Assembly (NCBI GenBank): GCA_965223815.1
Contig: OZ245019.1
Location: 3,968,001 to 4,032,000, forward strand
Source: HKST-UBA178 sp965223815
GTDB taxonomy: Bacteria; Pseudomonadota; Gammaproteobacteria; Chromatiales; Chromatiaceae
Direction: 5' to 3'
Length of the DNA stretch: 64,000 nucleotides
Part shown: piece by piece, positions 10,541 to 19,163 of the stretch
Layout: the number at the start of each line of letters is the position of its first letter
Position numbering within the stretch: position 1 is the stretch's first letter
Notes under the pieces: generated by a model
Told to the model about the DNA's origin: nothing
What the model saw: the letters and a program-made list of their open reading frames with translations, nothing else
Databases searched by the model: none
Translations under genes and position numbers: made by a program

Positions 10541-11809
10541 CTACCCGACCATGCACCGCTTGTGTTCGATGTGATACTCAAATTCATCGCGATAGTGCCG
10601 CAGCATCCCTTGTACCGGCATGGCTGCAGCATCGCCCAGTGCGCAGATCGTCCTGCCCGCTATCTTCGCCGCCATATCATCAAGCAGCGCCAAATCCTCG
10701 GGTCTGCCCCGGCCTGTCTCGATTCGGTTGACCACACGATAGAGCCAACCGGTGCCCTCACGGCAAGGCGTGCACTGCCCGCAGGACTCCTCATAGTAGA
10801 AATAAGACATGCGCTCGAGCACCTTAACCATACAATTGGTGTCATCGAGGACGATGACCGCGCCTGAGCCCAGCATCGAGCCCGCCTTGGCAATAGCGTC
10901 GTAATCCATGGTGATATCCATCATCTCATCACCGGGAATTACAGGCGCTGAGGAGCCGCCGGGGATAACAGCCTTGATCTTACGCCCGTTTTTCATCCCA
11001 CCCGCCATCTCCAGCAAAGTCGAAAATGGTGTTCCCAGCGGAATCTCGAAGACACCCGGGTTGTTAATGTTGCCAGAGATTGAAAACAGCTTCGCGCCGC
11101 CGCTGTTCTCTACACCCAGTGTCTTGAACCACTCCGCGCCCTTCTCCAAGATGACGGGTACCGAAGCTAGAGATTCGGTATTGTTGATTATGGTCGGACA
11201 TCCATACAGCCCGAAGTGAGCAGGAAAAGGGGGCTTGTATCGCGGCTGTCCCTTCTTGCCCTCAATCGACTCCAGAAGCGCGGTCTCTTCTCCACAGATG
11301 TAGGCGCCGGCGCCCAGGTGGGAATGCAATTCGAAGTCGAATCCCGAGCCCAAGAGGTCGCTGCCGATAAATCCTGCTTCCCGCGCCTCCTTGAGAGCAT
11401 CTTCGAAACGTTCGTAGGGTTCCCAAAATTCACCGCGGATGTAGTTGTACCCAACCGTGGCCCCGATGGCATAGCCCGCGATAACCATCCCTTCTATCAA
11501 CTGGTGCGGGTTGTACCGAAGAATATCCCGATCCTTAAAGGTGCCGGGCTCTCCCTCATCTGAATTGCACACCACATACTTCTGTCCTGGTGCATTGCGA
11601 GTGATAAAGCTCCACTTGAGGCCCGTGGGAAATCCTGCGCCACCCCGCCCTCGCAAGCCGGAAGCCTTAACAATGTTCACGATTTCTTCGGGAGAGGTCT
11701 TCTCTTGGAGGATGCGAGTCAGAATATCGTATCCCCCACGGCTGCGATACTGCTCCAGAAGCCAGGGCCGATCGAGATCCATATTGCGGAAACAGACTTC
11801 GTTAGCCAT
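10541..11809 (-). CDS. nuoF: NADH-quinone oxidoreductase subunit F, NADH/FMN-binding
   Basis: The NADH dehydrogenase subunit of complex I: it binds NADH and FMN and takes the first two electrons. The FMN/NADH loop GRGGAGFPTG is at residues 54-63, and the N3 4Fe-4S motif SCGQCTPCREG is in the C-terminal third with the fourth ligand in RTICALGDA. 422 residues, normal for the family. The gene starts five bases after nuoE. Confidence 0.97.
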   Translation of the reverse strand: MANEVCFRNMDLDRPWLLEQYRSRGGYDILTRILQEKTSPEEIVNIVKASGLRGRGGAGFPTGLKWSFITRNAPGQKYVVCNSDEGEPGTFKDRDILRYNPHQLIEGMVIAGYAIGATVGYNYIRGEFWEPYERFEDALKEAREAGFIGSDLLGSGFDFELHSHLGAGAYICGEETALLESIEGKKGQPRYKPPFPAHFGLYGCPTIINNTESLASVPVILEKGAEWFKTLGVENSGGAKLFSISGNINNPGVFEIPLGTPFSTLLEMAGGMKNGRKIKAVIPGGSSAPVIPGDEMMDITMDYDAIAKAGSMLGSGAVIVLDDTNCMVKVLERMSYFYYEESCGQCTPCREGTGWLYRVVNRIETGRGRPEDLALLDDMAAKIAGRTICALGDAAAMPVQGMLRHYRDEFEYHIEHKRCMVG

Positions 11810-11814
11810 CGCGG

Positions 11815-12345
11815 TTACTCCAGACCATCCAGAATCGAGTCGATGAGTTCAGGACTCAGATTCTCGTAATACTTATGCCCGATCTGGAACATAGGCGCCC
11901 CTCCGCAGGCTCCAAGGCACTCGACCTCTTTCAATGTATAGCGCCCATCCTGGCTGGTCTGACCTAGTTTCACGCCCAACTTGTTCTCCAGATACTTTAC
12001 GATCTTGTCGGAACCGCTCACCATGCAGGACACATTGGTGCAGACGCAGATCTTGTGTTTCCCGACGGGCTTGTGCTCGTACATGGAGTAGAAGCTTGCA
12101 ACCTCATACACCGCGATTGGCGCCATATCGAGGTAAGCTGCCACTTTATCCATCAGTTCTGTGGTCAGTGAGCCACCATTCGCCTGCTGTACCAGGTCCA
12201 GTGCCGCCATAACCGCTGACTGCTGCCAGCCCTCTGGATATTTAGCAATCCAACGGTCGATCTCGGCGGATATTTCGGCAGGAAACAGGTCTTCCTTGTT
12301 CTCAACCGGTTTGACAGTGGTCATTGGTAAATTCTTGAAGCCCAT
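11815..12345 (-). CDS. nuoE: NADH-quinone oxidoreductase subunit E
   Basis: Thioredoxin-fold 2Fe-2S subunit of the NADH module. The N1a ligands C102, C107, C143 and C147 are visible (CTNVSC and CLGAC). The frame is open for 56 more codons upstream, but those overlap nuoD. The start is set at the ATG at 12345 because it shares its A with the nuoD TGA (TGATG), a translational-coupling arrangement, and gives a 176-residue protein of normal family length. Confidence 0.95.
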   Translation of the reverse strand: MGFKNLPMTTVKPVENKEDLFPAEISAEIDRWIAKYPEGWQQSAVMAALDLVQQANGGSLTTELMDKVAAYLDMAPIAVYEVASFYSMYEHKPVGKHKICVCTNVSCMVSGSDKIVKYLENKLGVKLGQTSQDGRYTLKEVECLGACGGAPMFQIGHKYYENLSPELIDSILDGLE

Positions 12346-13598
12346 CAGCGATCGACCTCCCCGAACACGATATCCATGGTGCCGATAACGGCCACTACAT
12401 CTGCCAGCATGTGCCCGTTGACCATTTCGTTCATGGCCGAGAGATGCGCAAAACCTGGCGCCCTGATCTTTAGCCTGTATGGCTTGTTGGCTCCATCGGA
12501 AACGACGTAACAACCAAATTCACCCTTAGGAGCTTCTACCGCAGCATATGCCTCTCCGGGGGGAGGACAGTAACCTTCAGTAAACAGCTTGAAGTGATGA
12601 ATCAGCCCCTCCATCCCCTCTTTCATTTCCGAGCGGTTTGGAGGGGCAATCTTGTGGTCGGAGACAATGACTGGTCCGGGGTTATCACGGAGCCACTGAA
12701 TACACTGTTTAATGATGCGGTTGGATTGCCTGAGTTCCTCCATCCGAACCAGGTATCGATCATAACAATCGCCGTTTTGTCCCACCGGGATGTCAAAGTC
12801 CATATTGGCATAAGCGGCATAAGGCTGTTTCTTGCGTAAATCCCAGGCCACGCCCGACCCCCGTAGCATTGCCCCGGTGAAGCCGAGCTGCAGGGCGCGT
12901 TCCGGTGATACCACTCCGATGGAGACTGTACGCTGCTTCCAGATTCGGTTCTCAGTAAGCAGTGTCTCGTACTCGTCCACCAATCGGGGAAAACGATTGC
13001 AGAAATCCTCTAGGAAATCGAGCAACGACCCCTGGCGGGCTTCATTCTTCTTAGCGATCTCTTTGTCGCTACGGAACTGATTATTTTCATGCTGAGGCAT
13101 TGCCTCGGGCAGATCCCGATAGACACCTCCCACCCTATAGTAGGCGGCATGCATGCGAGCACCCGATACCGCTTCGTAGCAGTCCAACAAGTCCTCACGC
13201 TCCCGAAAGGCGTAAAGAAACATTGTCATTGCGCCAACGTCCAGTGCATGGGTACCCACCCACATCAGGTGGTTGAGAATACGGGTCACCTCGTCGAACA
13301 TGGTTCGAATATAGAGAGCTCGTTCGGGAACCTCGACTCCGAGCAACCGCTCCAGCGACATAACGTATCCATGTTCGTTACACATCATGGAGACATAATC
13401 CAGCCGATCCATGTAAGGAATGCTGTGGTTATAGGGCTTTGATTCCGCCAATTTTTCGGTAGCACGGTGCAGCAATCCGATGTGAGGGTCAGCGCGCTCT
13501 ATGACCTCACCATCCATTTCCAGTACCAAACGCAACACACCATGGGCAGCTGGGTGCTGGGGACCGAAGTTAAGCGTGTAGTTACGAATCTCAGGCAT
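12345..13598 (-). CDS. nuoD: NADH-quinone oxidoreductase subunit D
   Basis: The 49-kDa-type subunit of complex I, related to hydrogenase large subunits; it forms the quinone headgroup site with NuoB. It begins MPEIRNYTLNFGPQHPAAHG, with the quinone-site His in the HPAAHG loop, and ends FGEVDR. 417 residues. nuoC and nuoD are separate genes here, not the fused nuoCD of E. coli. The start overlaps the end of nuoC by 8 nt, and its stop overlaps the nuoE start. Confidence 0.97.
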   Translation of the reverse strand: MPEIRNYTLNFGPQHPAAHGVLRLVLEMDGEVIERADPHIGLLHRATEKLAESKPYNHSIPYMDRLDYVSMMCNEHGYVMSLERLLGVEVPERALYIRTMFDEVTRILNHLMWVGTHALDVGAMTMFLYAFREREDLLDCYEAVSGARMHAAYYRVGGVYRDLPEAMPQHENNQFRSDKEIAKKNEARQGSLLDFLEDFCNRFPRLVDEYETLLTENRIWKQRTVSIGVVSPERALQLGFTGAMLRGSGVAWDLRKKQPYAAYANMDFDIPVGQNGDCYDRYLVRMEELRQSNRIIKQCIQWLRDNPGPVIVSDHKIAPPNRSEMKEGMEGLIHHFKLFTEGYCPPPGEAYAAVEAPKGEFGCYVVSDGANKPYRLKIRAPGFAHLSAMNEMVNGHMLADVVAVIGTMDIVFGEVDR

Positions 13599-14313
13599 CT
13601 ACTGGGTCCTGCGGTTTGTTTTCGTCCCCTTGATACCGGTTATCTTCGCGAATCACCTTGGGTATCAGGGTACGTGGCTGAATGCTCACCGGTTCGTACA
13701 CAACGCGGCCCTTTTCCATGTCGTATCGCATCTCGACTTGCCCATGCAGGGGGAAGTCCTTGCGGAATGGGTGCCCTACAAATCCATAGTCTGTCAGGAT
13801 TCGGCGCAAATCCCGATGACCGTTGAAAAGAATACCGTACAAGTCGAATGCTTCGCGCTCATACCAGTCAGCGCAACTCCAGATGTCGGTAACCGAATCC
13901 ACTACCGGATGGGCCTCGTCAACATAGGCACGAACCCGCAGTCGTTGATTGAGCGAGACGGATAACAGGTGATAGACCACCGCGAAGCGCTTCACGCCGG
14001 GGTTATCCGCACCCATTGCACCTGCATCCACTCCACGGCCAAATCCGGTGAACGAGGCGTTTCCTGTAGCCCATTCTGATCTGCCGTAGTGAGCGTAGTC
14101 GATCCCACACATATCGATGAGCTGCTCAAAGCAATAAGCATCGCCATCCCTTAACTCCAGAGCCACCTCTTGTAACTGCTCTGCGGGAACCACCAAGGTT
14201 ACTTCCCCAAGCTCTAGTATCGCCTCGAAGCCCTCGGCGGCAAATCGTTGCCTGAGGTTTTCCAAGAGTGACTCGTGGCGTGCAACCCAACCTCTTTTCA
14301 CGATCTCGCTCAT
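13591..14313 (-). CDS. nuoC: NADH-quinone oxidoreductase subunit C
   Basis: The 30-kDa-type structural subunit of the peripheral arm. The signature WYEREAFDLYGILFNGHRDL followed by RILTDYGFVGHPFRKDFPL is the family's conserved block. 240 residues, with a somewhat acidic C-terminal tail (YQGDENKPQDPVDA). The gene lies 12 nt after nuoB and overlaps nuoD by 8 nt. Confidence 0.97.
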   Translation of the reverse strand: MSEIVKRGWVARHESLLENLRQRFAAEGFEAILELGEVTLVVPAEQLQEVALELRDGDAYCFEQLIDMCGIDYAHYGRSEWATGNASFTGFGRGVDAGAMGADNPGVKRFAVVYHLLSVSLNQRLRVRAYVDEAHPVVDSVTDIWSCADWYEREAFDLYGILFNGHRDLRRILTDYGFVGHPFRKDFPLHGQVEMRYDMEKGRVVYEPVSIQPRTLIPKVIREDNRYQGDENKPQDPVDA

Positions 14314-14325
14314 CGTTGCTCCCGG

Positions 14326-14802
14326 CTACCGTGCAATGGTGCTGGTTCTACGAATCTTCTCCTGCAGTTGCAGGATACCGTAGAGCAAGGCTTCGGCTGT
14401 TGGTGGGCATCCGGGCACATAAATATCAACAGGAACCACCCGATCACATCCACGAACCACTGAGTAGGAGTAATGATAGTACCCTCCCCCATTCGCGCAG
14501 GAACCCATAGATATTACCCACCTCGGCTCCGCCATCTGGTCGTATACCTTACGTAAGGCAGGTGCCATTTTGTTGACTAGGGTACCGGCGACAATCATTA
14601 CATCTGACTGACGAGGACTGGGACGAAAAATGATACCGAAGCGGTCCAGATCGTAGCGGGATGCGCCCGCCTGCATCATCTCGACAGCACAACACGCAAG
14701 TCCGAAGGTCATCGGCCAGAGGGACCCGGTTCGTGCCCAGTTGATAAGCTTGTCTGCGTTAGTGGTAATAACGCCTTTCTCAAGGATGCCCTCTACTCCC
14801 AT
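14326..14802 (-). CDS. nuoB: NADH-quinone oxidoreductase subunit B
   Basis: Carries cluster N2, the last iron-sulfur centre before quinone. The ligands C37, C38 (LACCAVEMM), C102 (SMGSCAN) and C132 (VPGCPPT) are all present. The frame stays open well upstream through nuoA, but the ATG at 14802 (MGVEGILEKGVITTNADKL) gives a typical 158-residue protein, and the 10-nt overlap with nuoA matches the coupling elsewhere in the operon. Confidence 0.96.
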   Translation of the reverse strand: MGVEGILEKGVITTNADKLINWARTGSLWPMTFGLACCAVEMMQAGASRYDLDRFGIIFRPSPRQSDVMIVAGTLVNKMAPALRKVYDQMAEPRWVISMGSCANGGGYYHYSYSVVRGCDRVVPVDIYVPGCPPTAEALLYGILQLQEKIRRTSTIAR

Positions 14803-15149
14803 TCCAGCGCCCCCTTCTTCCACTCGTATACGAAGCCAATAACCAGGATCCCCAGAAACAAGGCCATCGCCAGATAGCCGATCATGCCGATCTGATCCAG
14901 CGCTACAGCCCACGGGAAAAGAAACGCGATTTCCAAATCGAAAATAATGAAGAGAATGGCAACCAGATAAAACCTTACGTCGAATTTCATCCGGGAGTCT
15001 TCGAACGCCTCGAAGCCGCATTCGTAAGGGGATAGCTTCTCGCTGTCTGGCTTGCGTGTTCCAAGAACGAAACCGAGGGCGATCATCACCAGCCCAACCG
15101 CAATGCCGACGGCAATAAATACGAGAATAGGTAGATAGTTTTCTAGCAT
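14793..15149 (-). CDS. nuoA: NADH-quinone oxidoreductase subunit A
   Basis: First gene of the complex I operon: a three-helix membrane subunit of 118 residues. The conserved loop KLSPYECGFEAFEDSRMKFD, which reaches the quinone site, and the second helix RFYLVAILFIIFDLEIAFLF are present. A sigma70-like promoter lies about 60 nt upstream, and tRNA-Leu is the next gene beyond it. Confidence 0.97.
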   Translation of the reverse strand: MLENYLPILVFIAVGIAVGLVMIALGFVLGTRKPDSEKLSPYECGFEAFEDSRMKFDVRFYLVAILFIIFDLEIAFLFPWAVALDQIGMIGYLAMALFLGILVIGFVYEWKKGALEWE

Positions 15150-15208
15150 TTCTCCCCCTCCCCCGTTGCGGGAAGCGTTGGGCCTGGAAGCGGCTCACCA
15201 AGCGCAGA

Positions 15209-15237
15209 AGTTTATTCTAGCGACCCCGAGCTGTCAA
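15209..15237 (-). promoter_or_regulatory. Putative sigma70 promoter of the nuo operon
   Basis: The minus strand has TTGACA (15237-15232), a 17-base spacer and TAAACT (15214-15209). The -35 is perfect and the -10 matches four of six. Transcription would start near 15202, leaving a leader of about 50 nt before nuoA. No other comparable promoter was seen within the operon. Confidence 0.6.
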
Positions 15238-15300
15238 CCTAACTCGGACTCAAAGACCTTAATAATCAGAGGCTTATATGCCAATTTCCCAGACGCGACG

Positions 15301-15329
15301 ACGGCACCGTCGGAATCCAACGGTGCCGT
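15301..15329 (-). terminator. Inverted repeat after tRNA-Leu, possible terminator
   Basis: A 10-bp perfect stem (ACGGCACCGT pairing with ACGGTGCCGT) with a 9-base loop lies 8 nt beyond the 3' end of tRNA-Leu and upstream of the nuo promoter. On the minus strand it is not followed by a run of T, so it may be a weak or factor-assisted terminator, or a processing hairpin, for the secG/tRNA-Leu transcript. Confidence 0.4.
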
Positions 15330-15336
15330 TCCCATA

Positions 15337-15421
15337 TGGTGCCGATGGCCGGATTTGAACCGGCACGGCTTACGCCACTACCCCCTCAAGATAGCGTGTC
15401 TACCAATTCCACCACATCGGC
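15337..15421 (-). tRNA. tRNA-Leu (GAG)
   Basis: Minus-strand sequence begins GCCGATGTGGTGGAATTGG, has anticodon GAG in the loop CTTGAGG, a long variable arm and T arm GGTTCAAATCC, and ends with an encoded CCA. The acceptor stem GCCGATG pairs with CATCGGC. It lies directly downstream of secG, the usual gammaproteobacterial position. Confidence 0.96.
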
Positions 15422-15457
15422 CTGATGTCTTGTTTAATTATATAGTTATTAATCCCG

Positions 15458-15895
15458 CTATTCTTCTGTTTTTGACGCGCCTTCGTCTATCGGCGGGGTA
15501 GAAATCACCGGTACGGAGGATACACCGGTCGGGGCCTCTGTCGCCTGCCCCGGCACCACAGGGACCTCATTGGCCGGTGGGGGCGTCGTAATGGGTTTGG
15601 TTTCCACCTCTTCAAATTGCTGCTCCTGCATCAGGCCAGGTCGTTCTGTAGTCTGCATCGAGAACCACGCCAACGCCAAACTCGTAACCAAAAACAGGAC
15701 TGCAAGAATTGCGGTGCTGCGGCTTAGAAAGTTGGCCGCGCCTCTAGCGCCGAAGACAGTGCCTGAAGCACCAGAACCGAAAGCTGCGCCGGCATCCGCA
15801 CCCTTTCCATGCTGCATCAAAATAAGCCCTATCAAGCCTAGAGCTAAAAACAGATGAACAACCACCAATATTGTTTGAGTCATGTGCACACTCAC
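15458..15895 (-). CDS. secG: Protein-export membrane protein SecG
   Basis: Small subunit of the SecYEG translocon. Two membrane helices are visible: ILVVVHLFLALGLIGLILMQ at the N-terminus and STAILAVLFLVTSLALAWF about 50 residues later. They flank the family stretch QHGKGADAGAAFGSGASGTVFG. At 145 residues it is longer than E. coli SecG (110), the excess being a proline- and threonine-rich cytoplasmic tail ending in acidic residues. It follows tpiA and precedes tRNA-Leu. Confidence 0.95.
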   Translation of the reverse strand: MSVHMTQTILVVVHLFLALGLIGLILMQHGKGADAGAAFGSGASGTVFGARGAANFLSRSTAILAVLFLVTSLALAWFSMQTTERPGLMQEQQFEEVETKPITTPPPANEVPVVPGQATEAPTGVSSVPVISTPPIDEGASKTEE

Positions 15896-15957
15896 CGGAT
15901 AAACCGGTTTTTTAATTCAATCGCCAGATCGACTCAGGGCGTTACTCACCCCAGACC

Positions 15958-16710
15958 TCAGTTCGCGGCAGTGCAAATCCCGAGAAAGTCTTCTGCTTTT
16001 AATGAGGCGCCGCCTATGAGCCCGCCATCAATATCGGCCTGAGTCAGTAGTTCAGCCGCATTCGAGGGTTTCATACTGCCCCCGTAGAGGATGCGAAGAT
16101 CGTCAGCGATCACGGCATCATGGCTCGCCACCCGGGCTCGGATAAATGCGTGCACCTCTTGGGCCTGTTCGGGTGTTGCGGTCATGCCTGTTCCGATTGC
16201 CCAAACCGGCTCGTAGGCAACTACGCCATCACCCAGCGCGGCAACCCCCTCAAGATCTATCAGAGCGTCAAGCTGCCTCGCCACCACAGATTCGGTGATT
16301 CCCTGCTCACGCTCCTCAATAGTTTCCCCCACGCAGAGGATCGGTATCAATCCGGCGGCCCGCGCAGCGGCGTACTTTTCGGCGACTAGTCGATCGCTTT
16401 CACCGTGGTAGGCTCTGCGCTCGGAGTGCCCGACAATGACGTAGGTCGATCCGAAATCCAGCAGCATCGAAGTCGAAATCTCGCCAGTAAACGCCCCGGA
16501 CGCCTCTTTCGAAACATCCTGGCCACCCCAAGCAATTCCACTGCCCGCGAGTTGTTCTTGCACGTCCCGCAGATAGATGGCAGGGGAGCATACTGCCATC
16601 TCAGCCACCTTGACAGAGGATTCCTCCCGTTTTAGACCGTCTAGCAGGACCTTGATACTCTCTCTGGAGCCATTCATCTTCCAATTGCCAGCAACCAGTG
16701 GCTTGCGCAT
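15958..16710 (-). CDS. tpiA: Triosephosphate isomerase
   Basis: Interconverts dihydroxyacetone phosphate and glyceraldehyde 3-phosphate. The substrate-binding AGNWKMNG (Lys12-type), the catalytic-His motif VGHSERR, the catalytic-Glu motif VAYEPVWAIGTG and the phosphate-binding LYGGSMKP and GGLIGGASL loops are all present. 250 residues. It lies between glmM and secG in the same orientation. Confidence 0.98.
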   Translation of the reverse strand: MRKPLVAGNWKMNGSRESIKVLLDGLKREESSVKVAEMAVCSPAIYLRDVQEQLAGSGIAWGGQDVSKEASGAFTGEISTSMLLDFGSTYVIVGHSERRAYHGESDRLVAEKYAAARAAGLIPILCVGETIEEREQGITESVVARQLDALIDLEGVAALGDGVVAYEPVWAIGTGMTATPEQAQEVHAFIRARVASHDAVIADDLRILYGGSMKPSNAAELLTQADIDGGLIGGASLKAEDFLGICTAAN

Positions 16711-16776
16711 CGCCTAATCCTTAAATTAGTGCCGAAATGAACGCGCAATGGTACCGCCAGGCAGGATTGAAATCAA

Positions 16777-18117
16777 TCACGCAAGCTGTTGAACCACACT
16801 GGCAAGCTGGCGGGTGAGTGTCTCAACCTGTTTGCCGTTCTGACCCTCTATCATTACCCGAATCAGAGGCTCGGTGCCCGAGGGTCTAAGGAGCACACGG
16901 CCCGACTCGCCCAATTCCGCTTCAACCTCGTGCAATGCCTTGTCTAGATATTCCGATCCCATGATCTCGTCCACGGTGGCATCTTTTAAGGCGACGTTTT
17001 CCAGTAACTGCGGATACTTGACCATGTCGGAGCGAAGCTCTTTGAGACTCTTGCCCTTTTCGTAGACGGCCGCCAGCACCTGAAGTGCGGCGATAATCCC
17101 ATCGCCGGTCGTGGTCCTGTCCCCGCAGATAATGTGACCGGAAGGCTCGCCTCCGAGCACCCAAGATTTCTCCTGTAGCCTGGCGATAATGAAGCGATCA
17201 CCCACATCGGTCCGTTCCAGTTCAATACCGTGGCGCCGCAATGCGTGCTCCAATCCCAGATTGGTCATTTTAGTGCCGACCACAGCGCCCTTGAGGGTGC
17301 CATGCTCCTTGCGCGAACGGGCGATAATGTAAAGAATGTCGTCCCCGTCCAGTATCTCTCCATCGGAATCCACCATAATCAGGCGGTCCCCATCACCATC
17401 TAGGGCCACTCCCACATCTGCCCGGTGGGTTCTGACTGCCCGTTGCAGCGTTTCGATATGGGTGGAACCCACGCCGTCATTGATATTAAGGCCGTCGGGT
17501 GAAGCACCTACAGAGATCACTTCTGCGCCTAGTTCCTCAAATACATAGGGTGCAATATGATATGTGGCACCATTGGCACAATCCACGACTACTCTAAGTC
17601 CTCGGAATTCGGTGGCCCAATCTATCGAGCTCTTGCAAAATTCGATATAGCGGCCGGATGCATCATCCACCCGATAAGCCTTCCCTAAAGCATCTGACGC
17701 CACCGTCTCCAACGGCTTTTCCAGCTCCCTCTCTATAGCAATTTCTAAATCATCCTGCAGTTTGCTACCGTCACTGGAAAAAAATTTAACGCCATTGTCG
17801 TAGTGTGGGTTGTGAGAAGCGCTAATAACGATTCCGGCCTGAGCGTGCAGGGTTCTTGTCAAGTAAGCTATCCCGGGGGTCGGCATGGGGCCCAACAAAT
17901 GGATGTCGACTCCGGCGGCTACCAAGCCTGCCTCCATAGCCGACTCCAGAAGATAGCCGGAAATCCTAGTATCCTTTCCGATGAGCACTTTGCTACCCTG
18001 CTCGCGGCCGAGCACGCGCCCCGTGGCCCAACCAAGACGGAGCATGAATTCGGGTGTAATGAAACCTTCCCCAACTCGTCCGCGGATTCCGTCTGTTCCA
18101 AAATATTTCTTCTTCAT
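16777..18117 (-). CDS. glmM: Phosphoglucosamine mutase
   Basis: Converts glucosamine-6-phosphate to glucosamine-1-phosphate for peptidoglycan and LPS precursors. It has the active-site phosphoserine loop GIVISASHNPHYDNGVKF, the metal-binding loop ALDGDGDRLIMVD and the sugar-binding GGEPSGHI, ending with the phosphate-binding RPSGTEPLIRVM. The start is placed at MKKKYFGTDGIRGRVG (ATG at 18117), which aligns with E. coli GlmM and has GGTGAG upstream; ATGs at 18120 and 18129 are alternatives. 446 residues. Confidence 0.96.
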   Translation of the reverse strand: MKKKYFGTDGIRGRVGEGFITPEFMLRLGWATGRVLGREQGSKVLIGKDTRISGYLLESAMEAGLVAAGVDIHLLGPMPTPGIAYLTRTLHAQAGIVISASHNPHYDNGVKFFSSDGSKLQDDLEIAIERELEKPLETVASDALGKAYRVDDASGRYIEFCKSSIDWATEFRGLRVVVDCANGATYHIAPYVFEELGAEVISVGASPDGLNINDGVGSTHIETLQRAVRTHRADVGVALDGDGDRLIMVDSDGEILDGDDILYIIARSRKEHGTLKGAVVGTKMTNLGLEHALRRHGIELERTDVGDRFIIARLQEKSWVLGGEPSGHIICGDRTTTGDGIIAALQVLAAVYEKGKSLKELRSDMVKYPQLLENVALKDATVDEIMGSEYLDKALHEVEAELGESGRVLLRPSGTEPLIRVMIEGQNGKQVETLTRQLASVVQQLA

Positions 18118-18155
18118 CATTCTCACCATCGGCCTGGTCTGGCCGGCTACTGCAG

Positions 18156-18992
18156 TCAGGTGGACTCCTGAACCGCCGAAAATACCCGCACTGCCTCAAC
18201 CGTTGGTCCGACATCATGAACCCGGAGTATTCGTGCGCCACGCTCCATTGCCATTAACGCGGCACATACACTCCCGATTAGACGCTGATCTTCGGGTACA
18301 CCATCAAGAATAGCCCCAATCATTGATTTTCGAGAGATACCAACCAGCAGTGGCAATCCAATATCGGTAAAACGCTGCAGATTCTTGAGCAGGACGAGGT
18401 TATGTTCAAGTGCCTTGCCAAATCCAAAGCCGGGGTCGATTACCAGTTTCTTTCTGGAGATTCCCCCTGCCTCGCAGGCGTCGATCCGCTCCCTCAAAAA
18501 CGCCATAATTTCCCCTACCACTTCCCGGTACCTGGGGGCTTTTTGCATCGTCCGTGGTTTTCCCTGCATATGCATCAGACACACAGGAACCCTCAACCTG
18601 GAAACGGTCTCTATTGCTCCGGGTGCTCGGAGTGCCATTACGTCATTAACCATTGACGCCCCTGCGGATACCGCCTCCCCCATTACCCCTGGCTTGCTGG
18701 TATCAATTGAAACGGGTACCCGGATTTGTGTTGAGAGGGCCTCGATTACGGGAATTACGCGATTCAATTCTTCCTCGGCAGTCACAGGCCTGGCGCCTGG
18801 CCTAGTCGATTCTCCCCCCACATCTATAATGTCTACCCCCTCCTCGACCATCTGATTCGCCCGGGCAATGGCCAGCTCCGTCGAATAATGCCGTCCGCCG
18901 TCAGAAAAAGAATCGGGGGTTACGTTTAGAATTCCCATTACCAGGGGGCGGGAGCTTCCCCACGCCTGGCCACCAAACTCGATTACCGACAC
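18156..18992 (-). CDS. folP: Dihydropteroate synthase
   Basis: Condenses p-aminobenzoate with dihydropterin pyrophosphate in folate synthesis; the sulfonamide target. TIM-barrel motifs visible: MGILNVTPDSFSDGG (pterin pyrophosphate binding), VDIIDVGGESTRPGA, VSIDTSKPGV, MVNDVMALR, and the Lys/Arg end segment. 278 residues. It follows ftsH by 171 nt and precedes glmM, the standard order. Confidence 0.97.
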   Translation of the reverse strand: MSVIEFGGQAWGSSRPLVMGILNVTPDSFSDGGRHYSTELAIARANQMVEEGVDIIDVGGESTRPGARPVTAEEELNRVIPVIEALSTQIRVPVSIDTSKPGVMGEAVSAGASMVNDVMALRAPGAIETVSRLRVPVCLMHMQGKPRTMQKAPRYREVVGEIMAFLRERIDACEAGGISRKKLVIDPGFGFGKALEHNLVLLKNLQRFTDIGLPLLVGISRKSMIGAILDGVPEDQRLIGSVCAALMAMERGARILRVHDVGPTVEAVRVFSAVQEST

Positions 18993-19163
18993 CGGTGCCT
19001 CCGTTAGCTAGCGCTTTCCGCTATCAGGAATGTGGAAGTACTCACTGTTGCGTACACGAAGAAAACGAAACCAGCATTGACGAGTCACGTACGGTGAACT
19101 CATCAATACCGGCGATTAGAGCAACGAACTGTTACGGAAGTAGAGTGCGGACGAAACCGATCA

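Noticed and set aside
12346..12513. N-terminal extension of nuoE by 56 codons
   Set aside because: It lies wholly inside nuoD, and the ATG sharing its A with the nuoD stop gives a normal-length protein.
14803..15201. N-terminal extension of nuoB by more than 130 codons
   Set aside because: It overlaps nuoA and is arginine-rich out-of-frame translation; the conserved protein starts at 14802.
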